Below are positions 37,746 to 47,896 of a DNA stretch of 64,000 nt, piece after piece. A program made the translations under genes and the position numbers. The notes beneath the pieces are model-generated. The model saw only the letters and a list, made by a program, of their open reading frames with translations. It was not told the origin of the DNA and searched no databases. This DNA is from Micromonospora_G sp044458865 (GTDB taxonomy: Bacteria; Actinomycetota; Actinomycetes; Mycobacteriales; Micromonosporaceae): positions 177,836 through 241,835 of the forward strand of contig NZ_JBITIH010000010.1 of NCBI RefSeq assembly GCF_044458865.1, in the 5' to 3' direction. Numbering within the stretch: position 1 is the first letter of the stretch; each line of letters begins with the position of its first letter.

Positions 37746-40325
37746 TCAGGGGTTGATCCGCCCGGCGCCCGCACCGGCGGTGACCACGGACTTCACGCTG
37801 TTGGCGGCGTCCGCCGTGTACGGGTACGGGACCGCGGCGACGTCTCCGGCGCTCTCCGGGGCACCGGAGTTGACGAAGACGTTGTTCCGCTCGACCAGGT
37901 CGCCCGGGTCCGATTCGGCGTAGCCGACGGCGGTCGGCCGGGTGACGTTCTCGAAGTAGTTCCCCTCGACCAGCACGCCCGCGCCCATGGTGGACGCGAC
38001 GCCGTAGTCGGCGCCGAAGTAGTAGTTGTTGAACACGTGCACCGGGTCACCGAAGCGGACTCGCGGGTGCCGTTCCCTGCTGCCGTCGAACCAGTTGTGG
38101 TGGTACGTCACCCGCAGGTGGCCGACGTCGGCGGTGTGCCCGTCGTCGTGACCGAGCAGCATGCTCTTGGTGTGGTTCGTGACCCGGTTCCAGGAGACGG
38201 TGACGAAGTCCGACTCCCGCTTGACGTCGACGGCTCCGTCGTAGCCGCCATCGAAGGTGTTGTGGTCGATCCAGACGTTCCGCGAGCCCTGCACGTTGAT
38301 CGCGTCGTCGTCCCAGCCCCGGAAGGTGAGGTTGCGGATGATGACGTTGGTCGCCGAGCTGACGTTGAGTCCGTTGTCCAGGGTGGCGTTGGTGCCGACG
38401 CCGAGCACGGTCTTGTTCGACCGGACGTCGTTCATGGTGTCCGGCAGGCTCAGCGAGCCCTGGACCCGGATGGTCAGCGGTGACGAGGACTCCAGGGCGT
38501 CGGCGAGGGCCTGCCCGTCGGTCACCGTGACGGTCTGGCCTCCGGCGCCGCCGGTGGTGCCGCCGTTCTGGGTGGCCCAGCCGATCAGGCCGGTCTGCGG
38601 ACCGCTGGTCGGCGGCGGCGTCGTGGCCGGGGGCGTGGTCGGTGGCGGGGTGGTTGCGGGGGGCGTGGTGGGAGGGTTGGTCGGGCCGCCGGGCACGCCG
38701 ACCTTGCCGACCCCGGCCTGCGCGAGCACGGTGGCCTTGGTGTCACAGGCGGTGCCGATCGTGTACGCGTACGGCGGGTCGGTGACGCTGCCGCCGGTCT
38801 GACCTGCGCCCGAGTTGACGAAACAGTTGTTCCGGGCGACCAGGCGGCCGTCCCCGGAGGATGCCTCCCCCAGGTGGTACGGGTCGTCGACGCCTTCGAA
38901 GTAGTTGCCTTCGACGATGACACCGGAGTCTTCGGTGGCGGCGACGCCGTAGTTGCCGGTGTTCAGGTAGTAGTTGCTGTAGACGTGCACCTGGTCGCCG
39001 AAGCGGATCCGGGGGTTGCGCTGGTTGGTGTTGTCGAAGAAGTTGTGGTGGTAGCTGACCTTGAGACGGCCGACGTCCTGGGCGGCGTTGTCGTCGTCGT
39101 GGCCGAGCAGCATGTTCTTGTCGGTGCCGTCGGCGTGGTTGTACGAGATGGTCACGTACGACGAGCCTCGCTTGACGTCGACGCCACCGTCGACACCGGT
39201 GGTCCAGGTGTTGTGGTCGACCCAGACGTGGTGCGAGAACATCTGCACGTTGACCGCGTCGTCGGCCCAGTCGCGGAAGTTCAGGTTCCGCAGGATGACG
39301 TTGTGTACGGCGTTCGCCGGGGGCGCGGTGACGGCGTTGTCGATCGGTAGGCCGATGTTGAGGCCGCCGCCGGTGAAGCCGGAGTTCGCCCCGACCCCGA
39401 CGATGGTCTTGTCGGAGCTGACCTCGTGCATCGGTCCGGGCAGCGCGATCATGCCGTTGACCTGGATGATCTTCGGTCCGGCCGAGGCCGCCTCGGTGAT
39501 GAACTGGGACGCGCTGGTGACGGTGACGGTCGGGCCGCCCGCGCCACCGGTGGTGCCGTTCTGGCCCCACGCGTTGACCGAGGCCCAGCCGTCGGCGACG
39601 TTGGGGCCGGGGTTGGTCGGCGGGGTCGGCGTGGGAGTGGTCGGGGTCGGCGTGGGGTTGGTCGGGGTCGGGTTGGTCGGGGTCGGGTCGACGCCGCCGG
39701 AGGAGACGAGCACGTTGTCGAAGTTCGCCGAGGCGTTGAAGGTGGCGACACCGATCCGGCCGGTGGCGTACTGGCTGTCGGTGCCCTCGGCGAGCAGGGT
39801 GCCGTTGACGTACCCCTGAAGATTGCTGCCGTTGACGTCGAGCCGGAGCGTGTACGTGGTGCCGACGCTCACCGACACGCTGGCCGTGTCGAGGGTGGTG
39901 GAGGAGCCGCCGGTGAGTCGTTTGAGTTCGACGGTGTTGTTGCTGCGCAGCGCCAGGTAGTAGTAGCTGGTGTTGCTCTGCACCCGGGCGAGCAGCGCGA
40001 CGAAGCGGTTCGACCCGTTGAAGGCGGTCGGTTTCACGGTCGCCTGGACCGAATAGTTGGACCAGCTCGTCGTACCGGCGATGGAGCGGGCGTCGCTGCT
40101 GGTGCCGCTCTGCCGGTAGACCCGGGAGCCGTCGGTGGCGACCGTCCAGCTACCCCCGGAGGCCGTCCAGCCGGTGGCGTTGCCGTCTTCGAAGTCGTCG
40201 GAGAAGAGCGTAGCGGCGTAGGCGGTGGCGCCCATGCCGAGCGCGAGAGCGATCGCGGTGACGGCGGCGCCGAGCGCGATCAGGAGACCACGGCGATGCC
40301 ATCGCCGGGTTTCGGTGCTTTCCAC
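37746..40325 (-). CDS. Secreted double-catalytic-domain pectate lyase (PL1-PL1)
   Basis: This 859-residue protein has a signal peptide (LLIALGAAVTAIALALGMGATAYA), a LamG-like domain and a Pro/Thr linker. The first PL1 domain carries HHVWVDHNTW, DGGVDVKRGSSYVTISYN and RNPRIRFG. After a second Pro/Thr linker the second PL1 domain carries RNVWIDHNTF, DGAVDVKRESDFVTVSWN and RHPRVRFG. Both catalytic Arg are present, so both domains look active. GTG 40325 follows GAGGAGG. It lies 89 bp upstream of the previous lyase on the same strand. Confidence 0.87.
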   Translation of the reverse strand: MESTETRRWHRRGLLIALGAAVTAIALALGMGATAYAATLFSDDFEDGNATGWTASGGSWTVATDGSRVYRQSGTSSDARSIAGTTSWSNYSVQATVKPTAFNGSNRFVALLARVQSNTSYYYLALRSNNTVELKRLTGGSSTTLDTASVSVSVGTTYTLRLDVNGSNLQGYVNGTLLAEGTDSQYATGRIGVATFNASANFDNVLVSSGGVDPTPTNPTPTNPTPTPTTPTPTPPTNPGPNVADGWASVNAWGQNGTTGGAGGPTVTVTSASQFITEAASAGPKIIQVNGMIALPGPMHEVSSDKTIVGVGANSGFTGGGLNIGLPIDNAVTAPPANAVHNVILRNLNFRDWADDAVNVQMFSHHVWVDHNTWTTGVDGGVDVKRGSSYVTISYNHADGTDKNMLLGHDDDNAAQDVGRLKVSYHHNFFDNTNQRNPRIRFGDQVHVYSNYYLNTGNYGVAATEDSGVIVEGNYFEGVDDPYHLGEASSGDGRLVARNNCFVNSGAGQTGGSVTDPPYAYTIGTACDTKATVLAQAGVGKVGVPGGPTNPPTTPPATTPPPTTPPATTPPPTSGPQTGLIGWATQNGGTTGGAGGQTVTVTDGQALADALESSSPLTIRVQGSLSLPDTMNDVRSNKTVLGVGTNATLDNGLNVSSATNVIIRNLTFRGWDDDAINVQGSRNVWIDHNTFDGGYDGAVDVKRESDFVTVSWNRVTNHTKSMLLGHDDGHTADVGHLRVTYHHNWFDGSRERHPRVRFGDPVHVFNNYYFGADYGVASTMGAGVLVEGNYFENVTRPTAVGYAESDPGDLVERNNVFVNSGAPESAGDVAAVPYPYTADAANSVKSVVTAGAGAGRINP

Positions 40326-40534
40326 GGAACCTCCTCGGTGCCTATCTGCCCAGGTCAGGCAGATAGATCGATGTTTGTCGATCTCTTGGAGCCGGAAGTG
40401 CCCAGGGCTGGCCGGCACTACCCGGGCCGGGCTGGATCGGACATCACGCCGGGAGGGGTGCGGGAGAACCGGGCTGACCCGCCCGTACCCGCCCCCGGCG
40501 TGGCACTGACTGACGGAGCTGGTGGTGCCGGGAG

Positions 40535-42157
40535 CTAGAGGCCGATCTTGCCGGTGCCGGAACCGGCGATCACCACCGACTTGATGGTGTTCGGGTCGGT
40601 GACCGTATAGCTGTAGTAGGTGCTCGGCTCCTGCACCGTGCCACCGGAGTCGCCCACCTCACTTGTGCCGGCGAGTACGTTGTTCCGCGCCACCAACCGG
40701 CCCCTCGACCCCGAGTAGCTGATCGACCAGGGCACCTCGACATCCTCGAAGTAGTTCCCCTCGACCACACAACCCGAGTTGAGCTGGCAGGCGACACCGA
40801 CGTCGGTGTTGTAGACGAAGTAGTTGTTGAACACGTGCACCGGCTCACCGAAACGGATCCGGGGATTGCGCTGCGGCGTACGGTCGAACCAGTTGTTGTG
40901 GTACGTCACCTTCAGGTAACCGGTGTCCTGCGCCGCGTTGCTGTCGTCGTGCCCGAGCAGCATGTTCTTCGTGTGGTGGTGGGTGTGGTTCCAGGAGACC
41001 GTGACGTAACTGGCCCCCCGCTTGATGTCGATCAGACCGTCGTAACCGAGCGACAGGTCGTTGTGGTCGATCCAGACGTGATGCGAGTACATCTGCACGT
41101 TGACCGCGTCGTCCACCGTGTTGCGGAAGTTCAGGTTGCGGACGATGACGTTGTGCACCGCGTCGGCCGGTGGGCTGGTCACGTCGCTGGTCGGCAGGCC
41201 GATGTTGAGGCCGCCGCCGGTGATCCCTGAACTGGCGCCGACACCGACGATGGTCTTGTCGGAGGTCACGTCGTGCATCGGACCGGGCAGCGCGATCATG
41301 CCGCTGACCCGGATGTTCAACGGACCCGACTGGGAGATCGCGGCGAGCAGCTCCGCCGGGGTGTCGACGGTCACGGTCGGCCCGCCGGCTCCACCGGTGG
41401 TGCCGTTCTGGCCCAGTGCGTTCACCGACGCGAACCCGATCGGCGGTGCGCCCGGGTCGAGCGGCGGTTCGGTCGGCGGCAGCGTCGGACCGGTGGTGGG
41501 ACCGGTGGTCGGCGGAGGGCCGGTCACCGTCGCCACCTCGACATCGTCGAAGGAGGCGCTGGCGTACGAGGTGGCCAGGCCGGCCCGCCCGGAGCTGAAG
41601 CCACTGTCGGTGGCCTGGACCACCAGGTTTCCGTTGACGTACCCCCGCAGTGAACTGCCGACCGCGTCGAGCCGCAGCGTCGCCCAGTTGCCGACCGGCA
41701 CCGCCGCCGAGCCGGTGCCGAGCGCGACCGGGTCACCCCCGGCCCGCTTGATGAGCTGTACGGCGCCACCGCTGGTCACCACCAGCGCGTAGTAGTTGCT
41801 GCTGCTCTGCGCACGGGCGACCACCCCGACGTGCCGGTTGGCGCCGTTGAAGCCGGTCGGCTTGACCCGGGCCTGGACGCCGTAGTCGGCCCAGGTCGCC
41901 TGGCCGACCAGGGTACGGGCGTCACTGCTCTGCCCGGACTGCCGGTAGACCAGCGAGCCGTCGGTCACCACGGACCAACTGCCACCCGATTTCGACCAGC
42001 CGTTGGAGTTGCCGTCCTCGAAGGTGTCCGACAGCAGTGTGTCGGCGAACGCGTACGGCATCCCGTAGGTCACCGCGACGGCGCTGAGGGTGCCGGCGAC
42101 ACCGGCGGCGGCGAGCAGCCGCCATCTCGGTCGTCCCCGGGTGCGGATCGGTTTCAC
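40535..42157 (-). CDS. Secreted pectate lyase (PL1) with N-terminal LamG-like domain
   Basis: This 540-residue enzyme has the same plan: signal peptide (LLAAAGVAGTLSAVAVTYGMPYAFA), LamG-like domain (LLSDTFEDGNSNGW), Pro/Thr linker, then a PL1 domain. The latter has HHVWIDHNDL, DGLIDIKRGASYVTVSWN and RNPRIRFG. It resembles the first PL1 unit of the double enzyme (RGHG-like spacing and TGGGLNIGLP), so tandem duplication is likely. GTG 42157 follows AGGAGG. Confidence 0.87.
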   Translation of the reverse strand: MKPIRTRGRPRWRLLAAAGVAGTLSAVAVTYGMPYAFADTLLSDTFEDGNSNGWSKSGGSWSVVTDGSLVYRQSGQSSDARTLVGQATWADYGVQARVKPTGFNGANRHVGVVARAQSSSNYYALVVTSGGAVQLIKRAGGDPVALGTGSAAVPVGNWATLRLDAVGSSLRGYVNGNLVVQATDSGFSSGRAGLATSYASASFDDVEVATVTGPPPTTGPTTGPTLPPTEPPLDPGAPPIGFASVNALGQNGTTGGAGGPTVTVDTPAELLAAISQSGPLNIRVSGMIALPGPMHDVTSDKTIVGVGASSGITGGGLNIGLPTSDVTSPPADAVHNVIVRNLNFRNTVDDAVNVQMYSHHVWIDHNDLSLGYDGLIDIKRGASYVTVSWNHTHHHTKNMLLGHDDSNAAQDTGYLKVTYHNNWFDRTPQRNPRIRFGEPVHVFNNYFVYNTDVGVACQLNSGCVVEGNYFEDVEVPWSISYSGSRGRLVARNNVLAGTSEVGDSGGTVQEPSTYYSYTVTDPNTIKSVVIAGSGTGKIGL

Positions 42158-42195
42158 ACTGGGCCTCCTGGTGGTGGTGGGGTGCGGTGCGAGGT

Positions 42196-42245
42196 TAGGA
42201 AGGGCCCCTTGTACAACCGAATGCGATAACAAGGGGCCCTTCCTT
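42196..42245. repeat. GGAAGGGCCCC palindromic repeat, copy 4
   Basis: TTAGGAAGGGCCCCTTGT and ACAAGGGGCCCTTCCTT enclose ACAACCGAATGCGATA. It sits 6 bp after the stop of the next lyase, in the same relation as copy 3, consistent with a terminator. Confidence 0.88.
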
Positions 42246-42250
42246 CTCTC

Positions 42251-43600
42251 TCAGAGGGGGATGCGGTTGGCGCCGGCGAGGAGCTGGACGGCGAGCGGCA
42301 CCAACGCGGTGGGCAGGGGTGGATCGGCGCGCAGGGTGGGGGTCCACCCGGCGTCCGCGCCCAGGTCCGGGTCATGGCTGGCGTTGTACGCGTCGAGCAG
42401 GCTCGTCGGGCGCGGCCAGCCGTTGCCGGTACGGACCCAGCTACCCCGTTCGGTGACGGCGGTGCCGCCCCAGTCGTAGAGCAGGTCCTCGGCGGCGATC
42501 CCGCCGGCCAGCGCGAAGTAGTTGTTCTCCGCGTAGAGGGCGGACTGCACGCCGACGCCGAGCGCGTACTGGAAGTCGGGGCCGGCGAGCTGGTAGTGGT
42601 TGTTGTAGAGGTCGACCTGGCCGAACCGCACCCGGGGCAGTCGTTGCAGGGTGCCTGCGAACAGGTTGTGGTGCAGGGTGACGTTGAGCCGGCCGACGTC
42701 CGGGCCGACCGTGTTCGACGAGCCGATCAGCATCACCTTGTCCCGGTCGGTGAACCGGTTGTAGGAGACGGTGACCCGGCTGGCGGTGTGGGTGATGTCG
42801 AGCGACCCGTCGTGTACCTGGTACGGCCGCCCGAAGTAGACCGGCTGGGCCGAGTCCGGGTTGTCGCCGTCGGTGAAGGTGCTGTGGTCGACCCAGACGT
42901 TCTCGCTGCGCCGCACCGAGATCAGGTCGAACTGTGAGTTCCAGTTGCCGGCCTCGCCGTCGGTCGGCGCCCACGCCGGGAAGCAGTCCCGGGCGTCGAC
43001 GAAGGTGAGGTTACGGATGATCGAGTTGCTGGCGGTGTCGAGCATCAGGGTCAGCCCGGTGAGCTTCGCACCCCTCAGCCCGACGATGGTGGTGTTCGGC
43101 CCGACGTTGATCTGGGTCTGCCGGGTCTGGTTGGCGACCGACCGCACCCGGGCCGCCTCCAGCGGTCCGCTCGGCGCCACTCGCCCCCAGACCGCCGGGT
43201 CGTACGCGGCCAGATATGCGGGCAGGGTGTATTCCGGATCGGCGAGGTCGGCGCAGTCCAGCAGTGTTCCGTCGGCGGCTTCGAAACCGTCGACGGAACC
43301 CTGGACGTAGATGATTTTCGGGGTGGCGTTGCTTCGGTTGGTGGCATTGTCGCCACCGAGCGCGGCCACCAGTTCGGCCCGGCTGTCGACCACGTGGATC
43401 TGGTCGGCGGTGGCGGTGGAGCCACCGGTCGTACCCGGTCCGGCGGCGGCCCAGCCATCGTTCGCCGGCAGCGCCTGCCGGCCCAGCAGACGGGCTCCCC
43501 AGGACAGTCGGTCATCGGATCCACCCGCGGTGACGGCCGTTGCCGGCACCATCGCGATGGAGATCCCCACCAGTGCGGCGGTCAACCTGATCAGTCGCAT
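42251..43600 (-). CDS. Secreted pectate lyase, divergent PL1 member without LamG domain
   Basis: This 449-residue protein has a signal peptide (LTAALVGISIAMVPATAVTAG) and one PL1 domain: WVDHSTF, DGSLDITHTASRVTVSYNRF, RLPRVRFG. It lacks the LamG-like module and linker of its neighbours and is only distantly similar to them. The conserved Asp and Arg are present. ATG 43600 follows GGAGAG. The 239-bp upstream gap to the oxidoreductase gene gives it its own promoter. Confidence 0.85.
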   Translation of the reverse strand: MRLIRLTAALVGISIAMVPATAVTAGGSDDRLSWGARLLGRQALPANDGWAAAGPGTTGGSTATADQIHVVDSRAELVAALGGDNATNRSNATPKIIYVQGSVDGFEAADGTLLDCADLADPEYTLPAYLAAYDPAVWGRVAPSGPLEAARVRSVANQTRQTQINVGPNTTIVGLRGAKLTGLTLMLDTASNSIIRNLTFVDARDCFPAWAPTDGEAGNWNSQFDLISVRRSENVWVDHSTFTDGDNPDSAQPVYFGRPYQVHDGSLDITHTASRVTVSYNRFTDRDKVMLIGSSNTVGPDVGRLNVTLHHNLFAGTLQRLPRVRFGQVDLYNNHYQLAGPDFQYALGVGVQSALYAENNYFALAGGIAAEDLLYDWGGTAVTERGSWVRTGNGWPRPTSLLDAYNASHDPDLGADAGWTPTLRADPPLPTALVPLAVQLLAGANRIPL

Positions 43601-43839
43601 CTGCACTCTCCGCGTCTGCGTGTGGGTTACCGGTTCCGTAACGCGTACGAAACCTGCTCACTAACAGACGGTAAGTATTCGTAGTCACAAGAGTCAATGT
43701 GCTACGTGTGCAGATATGTTGCATAGAATGGGGGCAATGTTGATTGCCCCGGCCACCCTTTGGCCGAGAGGAGGATATTCGGTCCGATTATTACCGCACG
43801 GCTTTCCCTGCGGTTTGCAGTCGGTTTTCCGTACCGCGC

Positions 43840-45087
43840 TCAGCCATTGCCCGTCTCCTCGCCCAGCGCCACCCGGTACGGCTTGACCGCCCACGGCACG
43901 CCCAACTCGTGCAGCAGCGCACCCTCTTCGGCGGCCCGCCGCAACACCTGGTTCACCCCGCGGATCGACCACACCCGCTCGGGCGGCTCACCACCGCCGA
44001 CCACCGTCGCCCCACTCAGCAGCGTCGGCTCCGGCGCGGCATGGATCGCCTCCACCAGGGCGGTGAAGCCGGTGGTCCGCTCAAGCGGCACGAGCAACGG
44101 CACCCGGTCGGGATCGGCCCGGTGGTCGAGCAGGTTCTCCAACAACCCCACCCGGCCGGGAATCTCCCGTGGCTCCGGGTCGTCGGGAAGCAACAACCGG
44201 TCGGTCGGATACTCCAGCACCGCCCGTCCCGCCGTGCCCCGCACGATCACCTCGCCCGGGATGTACTCCTCCCCGGCCAGCGTCACCGCCGCCACCACCG
44301 GCAGCCCGCAACCGAGGCTGATCCGCAACGACGCGGTGTCGTCCACCTCGATCGGCCGGGTCCGGTACCGCTCCAACTCGATCGCCACCGGCTCCGCCGC
44401 GGCACCGCCCCGCCCACCCGGCACGCCCGAAGCCGCCAACGGCACCGCCGAGGCCACCGACGAGACTGCCGAGGCCACCGCGAGGCACTGCATCAACGCG
44501 TGCGCCAGCGGGTTGACCAGGGCGCCGTCGAGCACCGGGCGTCCGTCCAGGAACCGCCGGCCGGCCCACGGGGAGCGGGCGTAGTAGGCGTCGGTCCGTT
44601 GCCATGAGGCGACCGTGGCGATGCCGGTGACCGTACCGAGCCGCCCCTGCGCGATGGCGTCGAGCAGCGTCGTCAACGCCGTCGAGCCGAGCGCCTGGAA
44701 GCCCACCTGGACGGCCCGGCCACTGGCCGCCTGCGCCTCGGTGAGACGCCGGTGCTCGGCCAGGGAGAGCACTGGTGGCTTCTCCAGCAGCAGATCGGCC
44801 CCGGACGCGAGCACGTCCAGGGCGATCGGCAGATGCGTGTGCGGTGGCGTACACACGACCACCACCTCCGGCCGGACCGACCGGAGCATCTCCCGGTGGT
44901 CGGTGAAGACCGCCACGCCCGGCTCACCGTCCGCGTCCGGCAACGGCTCCACCGGACGTACGTCGACCAGGCCGACCAACTCCAGCCGGCCGGCCGTACG
45001 CAGCCGCGCGATCACCTGCCGGTGCCAGCGACCGTGGCCGCTGGCACCGATCAACGCCACCCGAGGCGGGTCGGACCGGCTGGTCAC
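43840..45087 (-). CDS. Gfo/Idh/MocA-family oxidoreductase
   Basis: This 415-residue dehydrogenase has a Rossmann N-terminus (VALIGASGHGRWHRQVIARL) and the catalytic EKPPVLSL motif (equivalent to EKP), with a C-terminal alpha/beta domain. It would oxidise or reduce a sugar or uronate with NAD(P). GTG 45087 overlaps the upstream reductase stop by 4 bp, so it is the last gene of the uronate operon. The exact substrate is unknown; a sugar acid derived from pectin fits the context. Confidence 0.8.
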   Translation of the reverse strand: MTSRSDPPRVALIGASGHGRWHRQVIARLRTAGRLELVGLVDVRPVEPLPDADGEPGVAVFTDHREMLRSVRPEVVVVCTPPHTHLPIALDVLASGADLLLEKPPVLSLAEHRRLTEAQAASGRAVQVGFQALGSTALTTLLDAIAQGRLGTVTGIATVASWQRTDAYYARSPWAGRRFLDGRPVLDGALVNPLAHALMQCLAVASAVSSVASAVPLAASGVPGGRGGAAAEPVAIELERYRTRPIEVDDTASLRISLGCGLPVVAAVTLAGEEYIPGEVIVRGTAGRAVLEYPTDRLLLPDDPEPREIPGRVGLLENLLDHRADPDRVPLLVPLERTTGFTALVEAIHAAPEPTLLSGATVVGGGEPPERVWSIRGVNQVLRRAAEEGALLHELGVPWAVKPYRVALGEETGNG

Positions 45088-46610
45088 GTGGCACCCGCCA
45101 GGGTCGCCTCGACCCCGTGCCGGTCCAGCGCGGTCAGCCACTCCAGCACCAGTTCACGGACCACCTCGTCGCCCGCGAGCGCGGCAGGGAAGACCTCGGC
45201 CAGCCCGAACAGCGCGTCCACCACCCCGGTCGGGGTGTCCTTCGCACCGGTCAGCGCCGCCCGGATCCGCTCCGCCAGCGGGTCGTCCAGCGGCAGGGCG
45301 GTGCCGTCGTCGGCGTACCCCTGCACGAACCGCATCCAGGCCGCGATCACCAACGTGGCGAAACGTGGCCGGTGTCCGGCAGCCCGCAGGTCGACCACGG
45401 TGTGCAGCACCCGCTGGGGGAGCTTCTGCGAACCGTCCATCGCCACCTGGATGGTCCGGTGGCGGATCACCGGGTTACCGAACCGTTCCAACACCTGGTC
45501 GCCGTAGTCGACCACCGACACCCCGTCCGGCGGGCTGAAGCTCCGCGCCACGTCCTGCGCGATCATCCGACGCAGCACCTCCACCAGGCCCGGGATGGCC
45601 AACGCGTCGGCGATCGTCTCCCGCCCGGCGAGCGCACCGAGGTACGCGGTCGCCGAGTGGACCCCGTTGAGCGCTCGCAGCTTGAGCCGTTCCCACGGCC
45701 CCGCGTCGCCGGTCAGCACCGCACCGGCCCGTTCCCACGCCGGCCGGCCGCCGGGGAAGTCGTCCTCGATCACCCACTGCCGGTACGGCTCCGCCGCCAC
45801 CGCGGCCAGGTCGGTGACGCCGAGCGCCGCCTGCGCCGTCGCGAGGGTCGCCGGGGTGCTCGCCGGCACGATCCGGTCCACCATCGTGCCCGGGTAGGTG
45901 ACGTTCGCCCGCAACCAGTCGGCGATCCGCTCCGCGCGGGCACCGTCGGCGCCGTTACGGGCCCCCTTCGACTCGGCCAGCAACGCCAGCGCCTGGCCGA
46001 CGAGGCTGTGCAACCTGGTGCCGTTCGACGGCAGGTTGTCGCAGCTCACCAGTGCCAACGGTCCAGCATCGGCGACCGCGCGGGCGAGCAGCCCACGGAC
46101 CAGCAGACCGGGCACCGTACGCGGGTCGCGGTCGCTGGTCAGGTCGGCGGTCACCTCGGCGTCCGGGCGCAACCGGCCACTGGCCGGGTCGAGCTGGTAC
46201 GCCTTCTCAGTCACGGTCAGGGTCACCACCCGGATCGCCGGGTCGGCCAGCAGCGCCACGATCGCGGCGGGATCGCTGGCGGCGTGGCGTACCCCGGCGA
46301 GCCCGCCGACCACCTGGGTCTCGCTCCCCGCGCCGGAGAGCGTGGTGACGCTGAACAGGCAATCCTGCGCCACCAGCCGGGCCACCACTTCGGTGCTGCG
46401 CGGGGCGACCCCGATGATGCCCCAGTCGCCGCCGGCCCGCGCCACCGCCTCTTCGGTGTAGACCGCCTGGTGTGCCCGGTGGAACGCACCGAGCCCGAGG
46501 TGCACGATGCCGGCGGACACGGTGCCGGGGCGGACCAGTGGGCGGGCCGACGCCGGCAGCCGTCGCAGGCTACCGAGCCCGAGCGGTGACGCACCGACGG
46601 TCACCGCCAT
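45084..46610 (-). CDS. Mannitol-dehydrogenase-family uronate reductase (UxuB/UxaB-like)
   Basis: This 508-residue long-chain dehydrogenase reads GIVHLGLGAFHRAHQAVYTEEA (NAD site, about residue 35), SCDNLPSNG, and KLRALNGVHSATAYLG with the catalytic Lys. In uronate catabolism these enzymes reduce fructuronate to mannonate or tagaturonate to altronate. The adjacent uronate isomerase supports that over mannitol. ATG 46610 overlaps the end of the dehydratase gene by 10 bp. Confidence 0.82.
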   Translation of the reverse strand: MAVTVGASPLGLGSLRRLPASARPLVRPGTVSAGIVHLGLGAFHRAHQAVYTEEAVARAGGDWGIIGVAPRSTEVVARLVAQDCLFSVTTLSGAGSETQVVGGLAGVRHAASDPAAIVALLADPAIRVVTLTVTEKAYQLDPASGRLRPDAEVTADLTSDRDPRTVPGLLVRGLLARAVADAGPLALVSCDNLPSNGTRLHSLVGQALALLAESKGARNGADGARAERIADWLRANVTYPGTMVDRIVPASTPATLATAQAALGVTDLAAVAAEPYRQWVIEDDFPGGRPAWERAGAVLTGDAGPWERLKLRALNGVHSATAYLGALAGRETIADALAIPGLVEVLRRMIAQDVARSFSPPDGVSVVDYGDQVLERFGNPVIRHRTIQVAMDGSQKLPQRVLHTVVDLRAAGHRPRFATLVIAAWMRFVQGYADDGTALPLDDPLAERIRAALTGAKDTPTGVVDALFGLAEVFPAALAGDEVVRELVLEWLTALDRHGVEATLAGAT

Positions 46611-47896
46611 GTCGGACCGTCCGGAAAACTGAACTCGGCGATCGAGGCGGGCTTCATCGTGGCGCTGTAACCGGGCTGCTCGGGCAGGAGGTAACGCCCG
46701 CCCCGGGTGCGTACCGGGTCGACGAAGTGCTCGTGCAGGTGGTCGACGTACTCGACCATGCGGCCGTCGAGGGAGGTGCCGACCCGGAGATAGTCGAAGA
46801 TCGCCAGGTGTTGGACGTACTCGCAGAGGCCGACTCCACCGGCGTGCGGGCAGATCGGCACCCCGAACTTGGCCGCCATCAGGATCACCGAGAGCACCTC
46901 GTTGACCCCACCGATCCGGCACGCGTCGATCTGGCAGACGCCGATCGCCTCGGCCTGGAGCAGTTGCTTGAAGATGACCCGGTTCGCGGCGACCTCGCCG
47001 GTGGCGACCCGGACCGGTGCGACCGCGCGGGCGATCCGGGCATGCCCGAGTACATCGTCCGCGTGCGTCGGCTCCTCGATCCAGTACGGCTCGACCTCGG
47101 CCAGCAGCGCCATGTTGGTGATCGCCTCGTCAACGTCCCAGACCTGGTTGGCGTCCATCATCAGCAGCGCGTCCGGGCCGATCTCGTCCCGGATGATCCT
47201 CGCCCGCCGAACGTCGTCCTCGACCGGACCACCGACCTTCATCTTCATCGCCCGCCACCCGTCGGCGTACGCCGCCCGGGTCAGCGCCCGCACCTTCTCG
47301 TCCGGATAGCCGAGCCACCCGACCGAGGTGGTGTACGAGGGGAAGCCCTCCTGCTCCAGCTCGGCGAGGCGCTCCTTCAGACCGACAAGTCCGTTGTCGA
47401 GGATGGCGGCGGCCTCGGCCGGGCTGATCGCGTCGCTGATGTGGTGGAAGTCGACGCTGTTGACGAGTTCCTCGGTCGGCATTTCGGCGAGCAGCCGCCA
47501 CATCGGCTTGCCGGCGAGCTTGGCCCGCAGGTCCCAGACCGCGTTGACCAGCGCCCCGGTCGCCATGTGGATGACGCCCTTCTCTGGCCCGAGCCAGCGC
47601 AACTGCACGTCGGCGGTGAGCGAACGCCAGAAGGTCACCGGGTCGGCGAAGATGTCCTCGACCGTGCGGCCGACCACGTGGTGGGCGAGCGCCCGGATCG
47701 CACCGCAGGTCAGCTCGTTGCCCCGGCCGTTGGTGAAGGTGAAGCCGGCACCGAAGGCGCCCGATGGGTCGTCGGTACGCAACTCGACGTAGCTGGCCGA
47801 GTAGTCGCCCCGGTTGATCGCGTCGGAGCCGTCGCCGGCCGCCGCCGTCGGGAACCGTACGTCGTGCACCTCAGCCGAGGTGATGGTGACCGTCAC
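46601..47896 (-). CDS. Enolase-superfamily dehydratase, L-fuconate-dehydratase-like
   Basis: This 431-residue mandelate-racemase-type enzyme has AMKMKVGG (catalytic Lys), LMMDANQVWDVDEAI, WIEEPTHADD, ATGEVAANRVIF and PHAGGVGLCEYVQHLAIFDY. These residues and the C-terminal VDHLHEHFVDPV closely follow L-fuconate dehydratase. Between a uronate isomerase and a uronate reductase it should dehydrate a sugar acid to a 2-keto-3-deoxy acid. The usual UxuA or UxaA is absent here, so altronate or mannonate is as plausible as fuconate. GTG 47896 overlaps the preceding stop (GTGA). Confidence 0.82.
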   Translation of the reverse strand: MTVTITSAEVHDVRFPTAAAGDGSDAINRGDYSASYVELRTDDPSGAFGAGFTFTNGRGNELTCGAIRALAHHVVGRTVEDIFADPVTFWRSLTADVQLRWLGPEKGVIHMATGALVNAVWDLRAKLAGKPMWRLLAEMPTEELVNSVDFHHISDAISPAEAAAILDNGLVGLKERLAELEQEGFPSYTTSVGWLGYPDEKVRALTRAAYADGWRAMKMKVGGPVEDDVRRARIIRDEIGPDALLMMDANQVWDVDEAITNMALLAEVEPYWIEEPTHADDVLGHARIARAVAPVRVATGEVAANRVIFKQLLQAEAIGVCQIDACRIGGVNEVLSVILMAAKFGVPICPHAGGVGLCEYVQHLAIFDYLRVGTSLDGRMVEYVDHLHEHFVDPVRTRGGRYLLPEQPGYSATMKPASIAEFSFPDGPTWR

